This document shows positions 1 to 9,262 of a DNA stretch of 64,000 nucleotides, in pieces; positions within the stretch are counted from its first letter, which is position 1, and each line of letters starts with the position of its first letter. The translations under genes and the position numbers were made by a program. The DNA is from Streptomyces sp. NRRL S-87. Lineage in GTDB: Bacteria > Actinomycetota > Actinomycetes > Streptomycetales > Streptomycetaceae. The notes beneath the pieces are model-generated. The model saw only the letters and a program-made list of their open reading frames with translations, was not told the DNA's origin and did not search any database. The DNA is taken from the NCBI RefSeq assembly GCF_000719335.1, contig NZ_JOGB01000030.1, positions 55,683-119,682 on the forward strand, in the 5' to 3' direction.

Positions 1-3000
1 GGCACGGCCTTCATGGAGCTGCTGCTGACCGCGGGCCGCGAGGTGGGCTGCGAGCGCCTCGAGGAGATGGTCGTCAGCGACCCGCTGCTGCTGCCGATGG
101 CCGGTACGGCCGTGGACGTCCAGGTCGCGGTCGCGCCCGCGGACGCCCAGGGCACGCGTACCGCCACCGTGCACTCGCGCGCCGCCGCCGACGTCGGCTG
201 GGTGCGCAACGCCGAGGGCCTGCTGGGCGCAGCCCGCCCCGGTACGGACGCGGTGGACCTGGCCGCGGCGCCGGGTGCGACCGCGCTGCCCGCCGCCGAA
301 TCCCTCTACCCGCTGCTGCGCGGCCTGGGCTACGGCTACGGCGAGGCCTTCCAGGGCGTGCGCTCCGGAGAGCACCTCGGCGCCGACTGGGTCCGGTCCC
401 GGATCGAGCTGCCCGGGGCGGCCCTGGTCAACCACAGCGGATTCGCCGCCCACCCCGCGCTGACCGACGCCGCGCTGCACGCCGCCGTGGCCTGCGGCCT
501 GCTCGGCGAGCCGGAGCCGGGGCGGATCGCGGTGCCGTTCGTCTTCAACGGCGTACGGACGGCGGCGGCCGCCGCCGGTGCGGTGGCCTGCGAGGCGCTG
601 GCCTACCGGGTCGGCCCGGACGCCGTCGCGCTGACCCTGGCCGCGGCCGACGGCACCGTCCTGCTCGAGGTCGAGCGCATGGTCGTACGCGGCCTGGCCC
701 TCGACGGGGCCGGCGCGGCCCCGGTCGACCTCGACCACGCCGGCCTCTTCGCGACCGACTGGCAGGAGCCGGCGGGCGAGGCGCCCCAGGACGTGCGGCT
801 GTGCGTGGTCGGCGGGGACGAGGGTCCGCTGCCGGCCGCGCTGCGGGACGCCAACCGGGAGGGCATCTCGGTGGCCACCCTCGACGAGGCGATCATGATC
901 GTCTCGTCGATACCGGGGAACTGGCAGGTCGTCATGGGCTGTCCGGCCCCCCGGAACACCACGGTCGAGCAGGCGCACGCGTCCGCCGACCGGACCCTGG
1001 CGGCCCTGCAGACGTGGCTGCGCGCCGAGGCCCTGGCGGACACCGCGGTGCTGACGTTCATGACGCAGGACTCCGTGGCCGTCCCCGGTGACGAAACGTT
1101 TGCCCTCGGGGACAGCGCGGTCTGGGGCATGGTCCGCTCCGCCCAGACCGAGTACCCCGGCCAGTTCCGCGTGGTCGACGCCGACGCCGCGGCCCTGGCC
1201 GCCACCGAGGGCCTGCTCCGGGCGCTGCGCCGCACCGAGCCGCAGCTCGCCGTGCGAGGCGGCCGCGTACTGGTGCCCCAGCTCGTCCCGCACGCCCCCG
1301 CCGCCGCGGCCCGGCCCGAGGTGGGCGACGGCACCGTCGTGCTCACCGGCGGCACCGGCACCCTCGGCCGCGAGGTGGCCCGCCACCTCGTCACCACGTG
1401 GGGGGTGCGGTCCCTGGCCCTGCTCAGCCGCAGCGGCGAACGGGCCCCGGGCATCGCGGACTTCCGCGCCGAACTGGTCGGACTCGGTGCCGACGTCCAG
1501 GTGCTGGCGGCCGACGCGGCCGACGCGCACGACGTGCGCCGCGCCCTCGCGCAGATCAGGTCCCGCGGACCGGTCGCCGGCGTCGTGCACGCCGCCGGTC
1601 TGCTCGACGACGCGATCGTCGCGAACATGACCCCCGACCAGCTGCGCCGCGTCCTGCGCAGCAAGGTCGACTCGGCCTGGCACCTGGACGCGGCGACGCG
1701 CGAGGACGACCTGCGCTTCTTCGTGCTGTTCTCCTCCCTCTACGGTGTGCTCGGCGGCCCCGGCCAGGCCAACTACGCCGGTGCCAACACCTTCCTCGAC
1801 CAGTTCGCCGCCTGGCGGTCCGCCGAGGGCCGGCCCACCCGCTCCGTGGCCTGGGGCCTGTGGTCCGAGGCCACCGGCATGACCGGCCACCTCGACGAGA
1901 GCGACCTGCTGCGCCTGCGGCGCAACGGCGTCGCGCCGTTCGAGACGGCCGCCGGCCTGGCCCTGTTCGACGCCGCGGCCGCGGGGACCGCCCCGGCCCT
2001 CGTCGGCGCCCGGCTGGCACTGCCCGACGCGACCGGACCCGGGGCGGGCGACACGCCGTTCCTGCTGACCCGGCTGGCCGGGCTCGCCGGGCCGACCGGG
2101 GGCACGGGCCGCGGCCCGGTGGCCCGCCCGGCCGCCCGTCCGGCGGCCCCGGTGACGTCGGCGACCACGGCGCCCGCCGTCGTCCGGACCGCCGCCCCGG
2201 TGCGGCCGGCCGTGCCGGTCGCGGCCGCCATCCCCGCCACCGCGGCCGCCGCCCCCGACACCCCCGCCTCCACCGCCGCGGCGGACGCCGGCGCGGAGCA
2301 GCCCGGGGCCGCCGCGCTCGCGGTACTGACCTCCCCGGACGCCTCGGCCGACCAGCGGTTGGTCGCCGCGGTCGGACTGGTCAAGGAGTGCGTGGCGGGC
2401 CTGCTGGGCCTCAAGCCCGAACGGGTGGACGCGCAGCGCTCGTTCTACGAGATGGGCGTGGACTCCCTGACCTCCATGGAGCTGCGGGTCCGGCTCGGCA
2501 GGACGCTGGGCATCCGGCTCGGGGCCACCGCGGTCTTCGACCACCCGACCCCGGAGGCGCTGGCCCAGCACGTGGTCGACCTGTTCGGCCCGCCCGGACC
2601 GGGCGGCGGCGGTGGCACGGCCCCGGAGGGGACCCCGGGCGGCCCGGGAAATGACGGTGCGTCCGCGGCGGGACCCGCCGCGGACGCACACCCCGGGACC
2701 ACGGCCGCCGCGCGGCGCGGCACCGGTGCCGCGGGGGCCGGGGCCGGCGACACCGCCGGCCCGGCCGCGGGGCGCGTGACGCCCCCGGCCGCGTCCGCCG
2801 CTCCGGCCGCGTCCGCCGCCCCGGCCGCCGCGCCGCGGCGGCCGGCCCGGCCCGACTCCGAGCCGTTCCCGCTCACCAAGCTCCAGGAGGCCTACGTCGC
2901 CGGCCGCGCCGGGGACTTCGAGCTCGGCAACGTGCCGACGGTCCTGTGCATCGAGGTCGACCTCACCGGCTTCGACGTACGGGCCGCCGAACGCGCGTTC

Positions 3001-4173
3001 CGGCAGCTGGTGGACCGCCACGAGATGCTCCGGGCGGTGTTCGACCCGGCCGGCACCCAGCGCGTCCTGGGCGAGGTGCCGGACTTCCGGATCCCCGTCG
3101 AGGACCTCCGCCCGCTCGGGCCCGACGAGCGGGCCGCCCGGCTCGCCCAGATCCACGAGGAGGTGACCACCCACACCTTCGACACGGCCCGCTGGCCGCT
3201 GGTCCTGGTCCGGGCCACCCGCGTGGACGAGGCCGTCACCCGGCTCCACGTCGCCGTGGACGTCCTGGTCTCGGACGGGGCGAGCAGCACGCTGCTCTTC
3301 AACGAGTGGGCCCGCCTCTACCGCGACCCGGGGGCCCCGCTGCCCGCGACCGGCCCCTCCTTCGCCCACCACGTGGAGCGGGCGGCGCGCCACCAGGCCT
3401 CGGCCGAGATCGAACCGAGCCGCGCCTACTGGCAGGAGCGGGCGGCGACCCTGCCGCCGGCGCCCCGGCTGCCGTACGCCGTACCCCTGTGCGACGTCGG
3501 CCGGCCCGTCTTCGGCAACCGGTTCATCCGGGTCGAGGCACCGCAGTGGCAGCGCTTCAAGAAGAACGCGGCGGCCGCCGGACTGACCGCCTCCGGCGCC
3601 GTGCTCGCCGCCTACTGCCAGGTCCTCGCCCGCTGGTCCAAGTGCCCGGACTTCACGCTCACCGTCCTGGTCTCCCAGCGCTCCGTCTTCGCCGAGGAGG
3701 ACATGTCCACGGTGGTCGGCAACTTCTCCTCCACCACCCTGCTCGAGGTGCACGTCGACGAGGCGGCCCCGTTCCGCGAGGTCGCCGCGGGCATCCAGCG
3801 GCAGCTGCTCCAGGACATGGAGCACGTCGCGTACACCGGCCTGGACGTCCTGCGCGACCTGAGCCGGCTGGACGGCGAGGCGGGCCGGGCCCGGCTGCCC
3901 GTCGTGTTCAACAGCACCATCGGCGGCGGCGCACCCGCACCCGACGCCCCGCGCACGGCCGGTCCGGTGGGCGCGCTGTGCCTGCTCGGCGACTCGGGCA
4001 CCCCCGTGTGGAGCGGGGTCCGTACGCCCCAGGTCGTCCTGGACCACCAGGCGTTCGAGGAGGACGGGGCTCTCGTCCTCAACTGGGACGTGGTCGAAGA
4101 GGTGTTTCCCGAGGGCGTCGTGGACGCCATGCTCGCCGCTTACGAAGGACTGATCCGTGAACTCTGTGCCTGA
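1..4173 (+). CDS. Hybrid PKS-NRPS, 3' part (DH-KR-ACP-Cy), truncated by window start
   Basis: The reading frame is open from base 1, so the start lies outside the window. Domains in order: the C-terminal part of a dehydratase (YGEAFQG near nt 335 and the HPALTDAALH active-Asp motif near nt 452; the catalytic His is upstream); a ketoreductase (TGGTGTLG near nt 1345, LDD motif near nt 1603, NYAGANTF near nt 1771), where LDD suggests a B-type reduction; an ACP (GVDSLTSMEL near nt 2457) flanked by long Ala/Pro linkers; and a C-terminal heterocyclisation (Cy) domain starting near nt 2863. The Cy call rests on DVLVSDGAS (nt 3259-3285), which fits DxxxxDxxS instead of the HHxxxDG of ordinary condensation domains, and on LTKLQEAYVAGR. 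The protein ends right after Cy, so the partner adenylation domain is on the next gene, which it overlaps by 17 bp. KS and AT must lie upstream. The substrate chain is unknown. Confidence 0.93.
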   Translation, partial: GTAFMELLLTAGREVGCERLEEMVVSDPLLLPMAGTAVDVQVAVAPADAQGTRTATVHSRAAADVGWVRNAEGLLGAARPGTDAVDLAAAPGATALPAAESLYPLLRGLGYGYGEAFQGVRSGEHLGADWVRSRIELPGAALVNHSGFAAHPALTDAALHAAVACGLLGEPEPGRIAVPFVFNGVRTAAAAAGAVACEALAYRVGPDAVALTLAAADGTVLLEVERMVVRGLALDGAGAAPVDLDHAGLFATDWQEPAGEAPQDVRLCVVGGDEGPLPAALRDANREGISVATLDEAIMIVSSIPGNWQVVMGCPAPRNTTVEQAHASADRTLAALQTWLRAEALADTAVLTFMTQDSVAVPGDETFALGDSAVWGMVRSAQTEYPGQFRVVDADAAALAATEGLLRALRRTEPQLAVRGGRVLVPQLVPHAPAAAARPEVGDGTVVLTGGTGTLGREVARHLVTTWGVRSLALLSRSGERAPGIADFRAELVGLGADVQVLAADAADAHDVRRALAQIRSRGPVAGVVHAAGLLDDAIVANMTPDQLRRVLRSKVDSAWHLDAATREDDLRFFVLFSSLYGVLGGPGQANYAGANTFLDQFAAWRSAEGRPTRSVAWGLWSEATGMTGHLDESDLLRLRRNGVAPFETAAGLALFDAAAAGTAPALVGARLALPDATGPGAGDTPFLLTRLAGLAGPTGGTGRGPVARPAARPAAPVTSATTAPAVVRTAAPVRPAVPVAAAIPATAAAAPDTPASTAAADAGAEQPGAAALAVLTSPDASADQRLVAAVGLVKECVAGLLGLKPERVDAQRSFYEMGVDSLTSMELRVRLGRTLGIRLGATAVFDHPTPEALAQHVVDLFGPPGPGGGGGTAPEGTPGGPGNDGASAAGPAADAHPGTTAAARRGTGAAGAGAGDTAGPAAGRVTPPAASAAPAASAAPAAAPRRPARPDSEPFPLTKLQEAYVAGRAGDFELGNVPTVLCIEVDLTGFDVRAAERAFRQLVDRHEMLRAVFDPAGTQRVLGEVPDFRIPVEDLRPLGPDERAARLAQIHEEVTTHTFDTARWPLVLVRATRVDEAVTRLHVAVDVLVSDGASSTLLFNEWARLYRDPGAPLPATGPSFAHHVERAARHQASAEIEPSRAYWQERAATLPPAPRLPYAVPLCDVGRPVFGNRFIRVEAPQWQRFKKNAAAAGLTASGAVLAAYCQVLARWSKCPDFTLTVLVSQRSVFAEEDMSTVVGNFSSTTLLEVHVDEAAPFREVAAGIQRQLLQDMEHVAYTGLDVLRDLSRLDGEAGRARLPVVFNSTIGGGAPAPDAPRTAGPVGALCLLGDSGTPVWSGVRTPQVVLDHQAFEEDGALVLNWDVVEEVFPEGVVDAMLAAYEGLIRELCA

Positions 4174-6931
4174 GTCCGCCTGGACCCTGCCCCCGTGGAC
4201 CGGGACCGCAGCCGACCTCCCGGCCACGGCCTGCGACCCGGACCCCGTCGCCGCCCTCCCGGCGGACGCCCTGCTGCACCTGGCCTTCCTCGACCGGGCG
4301 GCGGAGACCCCGGACGCCGTGGCCGTCATCGCCGCCGACCGCACCCTCACCTACGGCGAACTCGCCGACGAGTCCGCCCGGATCGCGGCGCTCCTCGCGG
4401 CCCGCGGCGTGGGCCGCGAGTCGCTCGTCGCCATCGTCATGGACAAGGGCTGGGAACAGGTCGTGGGCTGCCTCGGCATCCTGCGCGCGGGTGCCGCGTA
4501 CGTCCCGCTGGACCCGCACTGGCCGGCCCGCCGCCTGGCCGACGTGCTCGGCTCCGCCGGGATCACCGAGGCGCTCACCCGGCCCGGCCCGGCCGACGCC
4601 GTGACCTGGCCCGAGGGGGTCACGGTCACCCCCGTCGCGCCGCCCGCGGCCGACGCCCCGGCGGCCCCCGACGCGCCGGCCGTCGACACCGCGCCCGGCG
4701 ACCTCGCGTACGTCATCTACACCTCCGGCTCCACCGGCGTGCCCAAGGGCGTGATGATCGAGCACGGGCCCGCCGTCAACACGGTCCGGGACGTGAACCG
4801 GGAGCTCGGCTTTACGGCCGCCGACCGGGTCCTGGGCCTCTCGGCGCTCAACTTCGACCTCTCCGTCTACGACCTCTTCGGCCCCCTGTCGGCCGGCGGC
4901 GCCGTGGTGCTCCCGGCCCCCGGCGACACCCGTGAACCCGGCGCCTGGCTAAGGCTCATGACGGAGGCCGGCGTCACCGTCTGGAACAGCGTGCCGGCCC
5001 TGATGGCCATGCTCACCGAGTACACCGCGAGCGCCCCGCCGGCGCCGCTGCCACCGCTGCGCGCGGTCCTCATGAGCGGTGACTGGATCCCGGTGGGCCT
5101 GCCGGGCGAGGTGCGGGAGCTGTTCCCCGACGCCCGCCAGTGGTCGCTCGGCGGCGCCACGGAGGCCTCCATCTGGTCCGTCTGGCACCCCATCACGCCG
5201 GCGGACGCCGAGCTCCCCTCGGTCCCGTACGGCCGGTCGATGAGCGGCCAGCACGTCTACGTCGGCGACGGGCTGATGCGGCCCCGGCCGTGCTGGGTGC
5301 CCGGCGAGATCTACATCGCCGGCGTGGGCCTGGCCCGCGGCTACCTCGGTGACGCCGAGCGCACGGCGCGCAGCTTCGTCACCGACCCGGCCACCGGCGC
5401 CCGCCGCTACCGGACCGGCGACTGGGGACGGCTGCTGCCCAGCGGCGAGATCGAGTTCCTGGGCCGGGAGGACATGCAGGTCAAGGTCGGCGGCCACCGC
5501 ATCGAACTCGGCGACGTCGAGGCCGCGTTGCTGGCCTGCCCCGGCGTACGGGGCGCGGTGGCCGGTGTACAGGGCGGCCGCCACCGCACCCGGCTCACGG
5601 CCCAGGTGCTGCTGGAGCCGGGCGCCGGCCACGCGGCCGAGGACGTGCGGGCGCTGCTGGCCGAGCGCGTGCCGGCGTACATGGTGCCCACGGCCCTCGC
5701 GGTCCTGGACGAGTTCCCGCTCACCCCGAACGGCAAGGTCGACCGCAAGGCCCTGGCCGCCCTCGCCGACGACCTGGCCGCCGCGCACGTCGTCGAACAC
5801 CCCGCGGACGCCGAGGAGGAGCTCCTCCTCACCATCTGGCGCGGCTTCTTCGCCGACCCGTGCCCCGGCCCCGGGCCGGAGGCCGGCGGCGGGGCGGCAG
5901 ACGGGCCGGCGGGCGGGACGGCCGACGGGCAGCCGGCACGGGGCCCCGCCGACCTCTCCGTCACGGACAACTTCTTCGAACTGGGCGGCGACTCGCTGCG
6001 CGCCGTGCGCCTGATGTCCGTCCTGCGCCGCGAGACGGGAGTGGAGCTGCCGGTGTCCGCCCTCTTCGGGGCGCCCACCGTCCGCGCCCTGGCGCAGCGG
6101 CTGCGCGAGGCCCGGGACTCGGCCCGGGACGGCGTCGGCCGATCCGTCGTGGTCCCCGTCCGCACCACGGGCGAGGCGGTCCCGCTGGTGTTCGTCCACC
6201 CCGTGGGCGGCGACGTCCTGTGCTACTCGGAGCTCGCCCGGGCGCTCGGCGACGACCAGCCGTTCTACGCCCTCCAGTCGCCCTGCCACGACGGCACCGC
6301 GCCCGGCTTCCTGGACCTCGTCGGCACGTACGCGCAGGCCGTCCTCGACGAGGTGCCGGGCCGACGGTACCTGCTCGGCGGCTGGTCGATGGGCGGAGTG
6401 CTGGCCCTCGAACTGGCCCGGGAGCTGACCGCCCGCGGCTGCACGGTGGACCTGGTCGCGGCCGTCGACGTCCTCGAGACGCCGCAGGACCTGGCCCGTG
6501 CCGAGATCAGCCGCGACCGCCTGCTCGGCTGGCTGGCCCGCGACCTCGCGGGCCTGACCGGCAGCACCTGGCCGGAGCCGCCGGGGCCGTTCGAGACCCT
6601 GGAGGAGCTGTACGAGGCGGTGCGCGGGGCCGGGATCCTGCCCGCCGACATCGCGTTCGCCGAGTTCGCGGCGGTCTACGAGCGCTTCGCGGCGAACGCG
6701 CGGGCGCTGTGCGGCTACCGGCCCGCCGAGCCGCTGACCGGCACGGCCGTGCACTTCCTCCAGGCCGAGGCGGGCGGCGGCCCGGCGGCCGCCGAGGGCT
6801 GGCGCCCCCTGTGCGCGGGCGGGTTCACCCACACGGAGGTCCCCGGCGACCACTACACCGTCCTCAAGGGCGCCGGCGCCGAAACCGTGGCCACCCACCT
6901 GCACGGCCTCCTGACGGCCGCGACGCACTGA
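4157..6931 (+). CDS. NRPS A(Cys)-PCP-TE termination protein
   Basis: A 924-aa protein that completes the module begun by the upstream Cy domain. The adenylation domain (about residues 30-530) has YTSGSTGVPKG, LNFDLSVYD, RTGDWGR and LTPNGKVDRK. A manual alignment of the ten specificity positions to GrsA gives D-L-Y-N-L-S-L-I-W-K, the classical cysteine code. A carrier domain follows (ELGGDSLRAV), then a type I thioesterase with GWSMGG and a late His (GDHYTVL). Cy plus A(Cys)-PCP should couple cysteine to the acyl chain and cyclise it to a thiazoline, which TE then releases. No oxidase, methyltransferase or reductase is present, so no thiazole or thiazolidine is predicted from these genes alone. 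The GTG start at 4157 has GAAGGA upstream and lies inside the previous gene, implying translational coupling and close pairing of the two proteins. Confidence 0.93.
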   Translation: MNSVPESAWTLPPWTGTAADLPATACDPDPVAALPADALLHLAFLDRAAETPDAVAVIAADRTLTYGELADESARIAALLAARGVGRESLVAIVMDKGWEQVVGCLGILRAGAAYVPLDPHWPARRLADVLGSAGITEALTRPGPADAVTWPEGVTVTPVAPPAADAPAAPDAPAVDTAPGDLAYVIYTSGSTGVPKGVMIEHGPAVNTVRDVNRELGFTAADRVLGLSALNFDLSVYDLFGPLSAGGAVVLPAPGDTREPGAWLRLMTEAGVTVWNSVPALMAMLTEYTASAPPAPLPPLRAVLMSGDWIPVGLPGEVRELFPDARQWSLGGATEASIWSVWHPITPADAELPSVPYGRSMSGQHVYVGDGLMRPRPCWVPGEIYIAGVGLARGYLGDAERTARSFVTDPATGARRYRTGDWGRLLPSGEIEFLGREDMQVKVGGHRIELGDVEAALLACPGVRGAVAGVQGGRHRTRLTAQVLLEPGAGHAAEDVRALLAERVPAYMVPTALAVLDEFPLTPNGKVDRKALAALADDLAAAHVVEHPADAEEELLLTIWRGFFADPCPGPGPEAGGGAADGPAGGTADGQPARGPADLSVTDNFFELGGDSLRAVRLMSVLRRETGVELPVSALFGAPTVRALAQRLREARDSARDGVGRSVVVPVRTTGEAVPLVFVHPVGGDVLCYSELARALGDDQPFYALQSPCHDGTAPGFLDLVGTYAQAVLDEVPGRRYLLGGWSMGGVLALELARELTARGCTVDLVAAVDVLETPQDLARAEISRDRLLGWLARDLAGLTGSTWPEPPGPFETLEELYEAVRGAGILPADIAFAEFAAVYERFAANARALCGYRPAEPLTGTAVHFLQAEAGGGPAAAEGWRPLCAGGFTHTEVPGDHYTVLKGAGAETVATHLHGLLTAATH

Positions 6932-6945
6932 CCGCCCCGACCCCC

Positions 6946-7824
6946 GTGCCCGCCGCCGCCCCCACCCCACCCACACCCGCCGCGGAGGCCCCCTCCCCGG
7001 AGGGGGTGCCCACGCTCGCCGCGGAGGCCCCCTCCCCGCAGGGGTCCTTCCCGGCTGCCGCGTCCGGCGACCCGGCCGGGGTCCTCCCCGCGCCGGCCCG
7101 CGCCACGCGGCTGTTCACGGGGCTCCTGCCCGCCGGCGTCGCGGTGGCCGAGTTCGCCGGGGAGGCACCGTACGCGGAACTCGCGGCCGGGCTCTTCCCG
7201 GCGGAGCGGGCGGCGGTGGCGCGCGCGTACCCGGCACGGCGGCGGGAGTTCGCCGCCGTCCGGTCCTGCGCCCGGGCGGCCATGGCCCGGCTCGGTGCGC
7301 CGCCCCTCCCCGTGCTCCCCCACGGGGAGGGGCCCACCTGGGCCCGCAACGCCCCCCGCTGGCCCGAGGGCCTGACCGGCAGCATGACCCACTGCACCGG
7401 CTACCGGGCCGCGGCCCTGACCCGCACCGGGCCGGGCCACCCGCTGCTCTCCCTCGGCATCGACGCCGAGCCGAACGCCCCGCTCCCCGACGGCGTACGT
7501 TCCCTGGCCCTGCGCCCCGAGGAGGAGCGGGCCCTGCCCGCCCTCACCGCAGGCCGGCCCGACGTGGCCTGGGACCGCGTCGTCTTCAGCGCCAAGGAGA
7601 GCGTCTTCAAGGCCTGGTACCCGCTGACCGGCCGCTGGCTGGGCTTCGAGGACTGCCGCATCACCCTCACCCCCGGCACCACCACGTTCACGGCCCACCT
7701 CCGCACCGAGCTCCCACCCCCTTTCCCCACCACCCCCCTCAGGGGCCACTGGCGCCTCCACCCCGACCCCCGGACCCCCCTGCTTGCCACCGCCGTGACG
7801 GTCGCCCGGCCCCCGCACCCGTAG
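6946..7824 (+). CDS. 4'-phosphopantetheinyl transferase (EntD/NpT-like)
   Basis: It transfers phosphopantetheine from CoA to the serine of carrier domains, such as the ACP and PCP just upstream. Visible motifs: RRREFAAVRSCARAAMARLG, WPEGLTGSMTHCTGYRAAA, the metal-binding LGIDAEPN and the catalytic FSAKESVFKAWYPLT. The core homologous to Streptomyces cluster PPTases starts near nt 7127. The start codon is uncertain: GTG at 6946 or GTG at 7006 are the only in-frame candidates before the core, and neither has a convincing ribosome-binding site. The N-terminal 50-60 residues are Ala/Pro-rich and contain a 13-residue duplication. The frame opens 14 bp after the NRPS stop, so the gene is probably co-transcribed and serves this pathway. 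Confidence 0.85.
   Translation: MPAAAPTPPTPAAEAPSPEGVPTLAAEAPSPQGSFPAAASGDPAGVLPAPARATRLFTGLLPAGVAVAEFAGEAPYAELAAGLFPAERAAVARAYPARRREFAAVRSCARAAMARLGAPPLPVLPHGEGPTWARNAPRWPEGLTGSMTHCTGYRAAALTRTGPGHPLLSLGIDAEPNAPLPDGVRSLALRPEEERALPALTAGRPDVAWDRVVFSAKESVFKAWYPLTGRWLGFEDCRITLTPGTTTFTAHLRTELPPPFPTTPLRGHWRLHPDPRTPLLATAVTVARPPHP
6979..7037 (+). repeat. Two direct copies of a 20-bp unit, 39-bp period
   Basis: GCCGCGGAGGCCCCCTCCCC occurs at 6979-6998 and again at 7018-7037. The period is 39 bp (13 codons), so it encodes a repeated AAEAPSP segment in the linker ahead of the PPTase core. It looks like a simple tandem duplication in a disordered N-terminus. Confidence 0.8.
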
Positions 7825-7975
7825 CGGCCCGCCCCACCTGCCGGACCGTCAGCCGCTCCCCGCCGCCGGGTACCCTCCCGAAACCGTGGGCGACGTCATC
7901 ACCCGCTGCGGAGAAATCGCCGAACTGGACATTCGCCCGACCGGACACAGCCCCCGCCGCGGCCTCGCCACAGCT

Positions 7976-8143
7976 TCACAGCCGGTAGAAGGTGATGCCG
8001 GTGTCCGCGGGGACGTCTATGACCACGCCTGTGCGGGAGGTGGCGGTGTCGTGGGCGAGGTCTCCGCGCAGGGGCCAGCGGGGATCGGAATCGTCCGCCT
8101 GCTGTCGTACGCGGTGCTGGTCAGTGCGACGCGTCGAGGTCAT
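7976..8143 (-). CDS. Small hypothetical protein (55 aa), probably leaderless
   Basis: The reading frame gives a 55-aa protein beginning MTSTRRTDQHRVRQQ and containing GDLAHDTATSRTGVVIDVPADTG. This resembles the short beta-rich proteins often found beside XRE/DUF397 regulators in Streptomyces, although no named family is certain. Start choice: an extended -10-like TGCATACGCT sits 7 nt before the ATG at 8143, with no Shine-Dalgarno sequence, which suits a leaderless mRNA beginning at the ATG. A 9-bp dyad brackets this start. It sits downstream of, and on the same strand as, the truncated regulator at 8202-9179. The function is unknown. Confidence 0.45.
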   Translation of the reverse strand: MTSTRRTDQHRVRQQADDSDPRWPLRGDLAHDTATSRTGVVIDVPADTGITFYRL

Positions 8144-8169
8144 GTAGCGGAGCGTATGCAGTCCGCTAC
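8142..8169. promoter_or_regulatory. Inverted repeat TGTAGCGGA-N10-TCCGCTACA over a start codon
   Basis: Perfect 9-bp arms at 8142-8150 and 8161-8169 flank a 10-nt spacer. On the minus strand the spacer holds an extended -10-like TGCATACGCT, and the distal arm overlaps the ATG of the small gene. A repressor bound here would block the promoter. The cognate regulator is unknown. Confidence 0.55.
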
Positions 8170-8201
8170 AGCCCAACATGAATCCGCGGAACACCAGCAG
8201 A

Positions 8202-9179
8202 TCAGTCCAGCGAAAAACGTCCGGTCATGCCGCGCAGGCGCTGGCGGGTGGCGACCCGCTCGGCGTAGACGATCTTCCGCAGGGTGGCCCGCGCGACGGG
8301 GTGGTTGCGGACCAGCTGGGGGGCGATGCGCTCGGCGGTCTCCAGCTCGGTCAGGGCCTGGTCGCGGTTGCCGTCCCACAGCCACGCGCGGGCGAGGTCC
8401 ATGTGGTGATGGCCCAGGCGGGACTTCGGTAGCACCCTGATGTGCGCGGGGTCGGCCTCGCGGTTCAGCCGCAGGGCCTTGGTCTGGTCGCTCATCTCCA
8501 GGGCGGCGCTGACGCTGTGGATGACGACGTTGCCCAGGGAGAACGTCACCGAGTGGCGGTCGTGGATCTCGGGCCCGACGTAGGAGTCGACCCGCTCGCC
8601 GGCCGTACGGGCAAGGGCAAGGCGTTCATCCGCCCCGGCTCCGTTCCCGGCCCGAGCGCAGGAGATCGCGGCCCGCAGGTGCAGGGCGCCCCACATCCGC
8701 AGGGCGAGGGGATCGCCGGATTCGTATTCGGTCTCGATGTCGGCGAGGGCCTGGTCTCCGAGGGCGAGTGCGTCGTCCCAGTCGGCGGAGGCCCAGGTGT
8801 CCCGCATCCGCATCCACAGCGCCATCGCGGGCATCACCGGGTCGCCGGACAGCTGCGCGGACCACGAAGCGCGTTCGCAGGCCATGGCGACAAGTTCGGG
8901 GTGGCCGAGGGCGTGGGCGGCGGTGTGGGCGAACTTGCAGGCCACCGCGTAGATCGCGAAAGCCTCTTCACGTTCGTGGCCTGTGGACACCTCCGCCAGG
9001 GCGCGGGCCTCCCGCAGCATGTCCGGCAGCTCGGCCAGCACGGCACCGTTGGCCGCGGCGTCGCGCAGGCGCAGCAGGCGCTTCATGTCGTGCCACAGCA
9101 CCTCGGACGCCGCGCTCGGCCGGACGCATTCTGACGCGACGGTACCGCCGTGGAGCAGCTGGTGGAGGCCCTTGGCCAA
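8202..9179 (-). pseudogene. TPR-like C-terminal part of an XRE-family regulator, HTH missing
   Basis: The 325-aa frame reads like the helical, TPR-type C-terminal domain of the large Streptomyces family of XRE regulators: DMKRLLRLRDAAANGAVLAELPD, followed by repeated alpha-helical pairs (AHTAAHALGHPELVAMACERA, ALALGDQALADIE). Full-length members begin with an HTH_3 DNA-binding domain. Here the frame starts just before the first helical repeat, and no HTH is encoded in any frame upstream to 9640. It is therefore a 5'-truncated gene, or possibly a stand-alone ligand-sensing protein. It precedes the small gene at 7976-8143 on the same strand. A hairpin at 9221-9239 separates it from whatever lay upstream. 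Confidence 0.6.
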
Positions 9180-9220
9180 GGGATCTCAGAACGCGGTCGG
9201 CATGGCCCGGACATGACGAT

Positions 9221-9239
9221 GCCCCCGACAGGCGGGGGC
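9221..9239. terminator. Hairpin GCCCCCG-N5-CGGGGGC
   Basis: A perfect 7-bp GC stem with a 5-nt loop lies just after the stop of the 9263-9421 remnant read on the minus strand. There is no T-run, as is common for Streptomyces terminators. Confidence 0.55.
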
Positions 9240-9262
9240 TGATCCGAATGGTGATGCGTTGG

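Noticed and set aside
4949..6976. 675-aa antisense frame in the NRPS gene
   Set aside because: Shadow of the adenylation and thioesterase coding sequence.
7886..8440. 184-aa plus-strand ORF
   Set aside because: Arg/Gly-rich with no domain, and it overlaps better-supported minus-strand genes.
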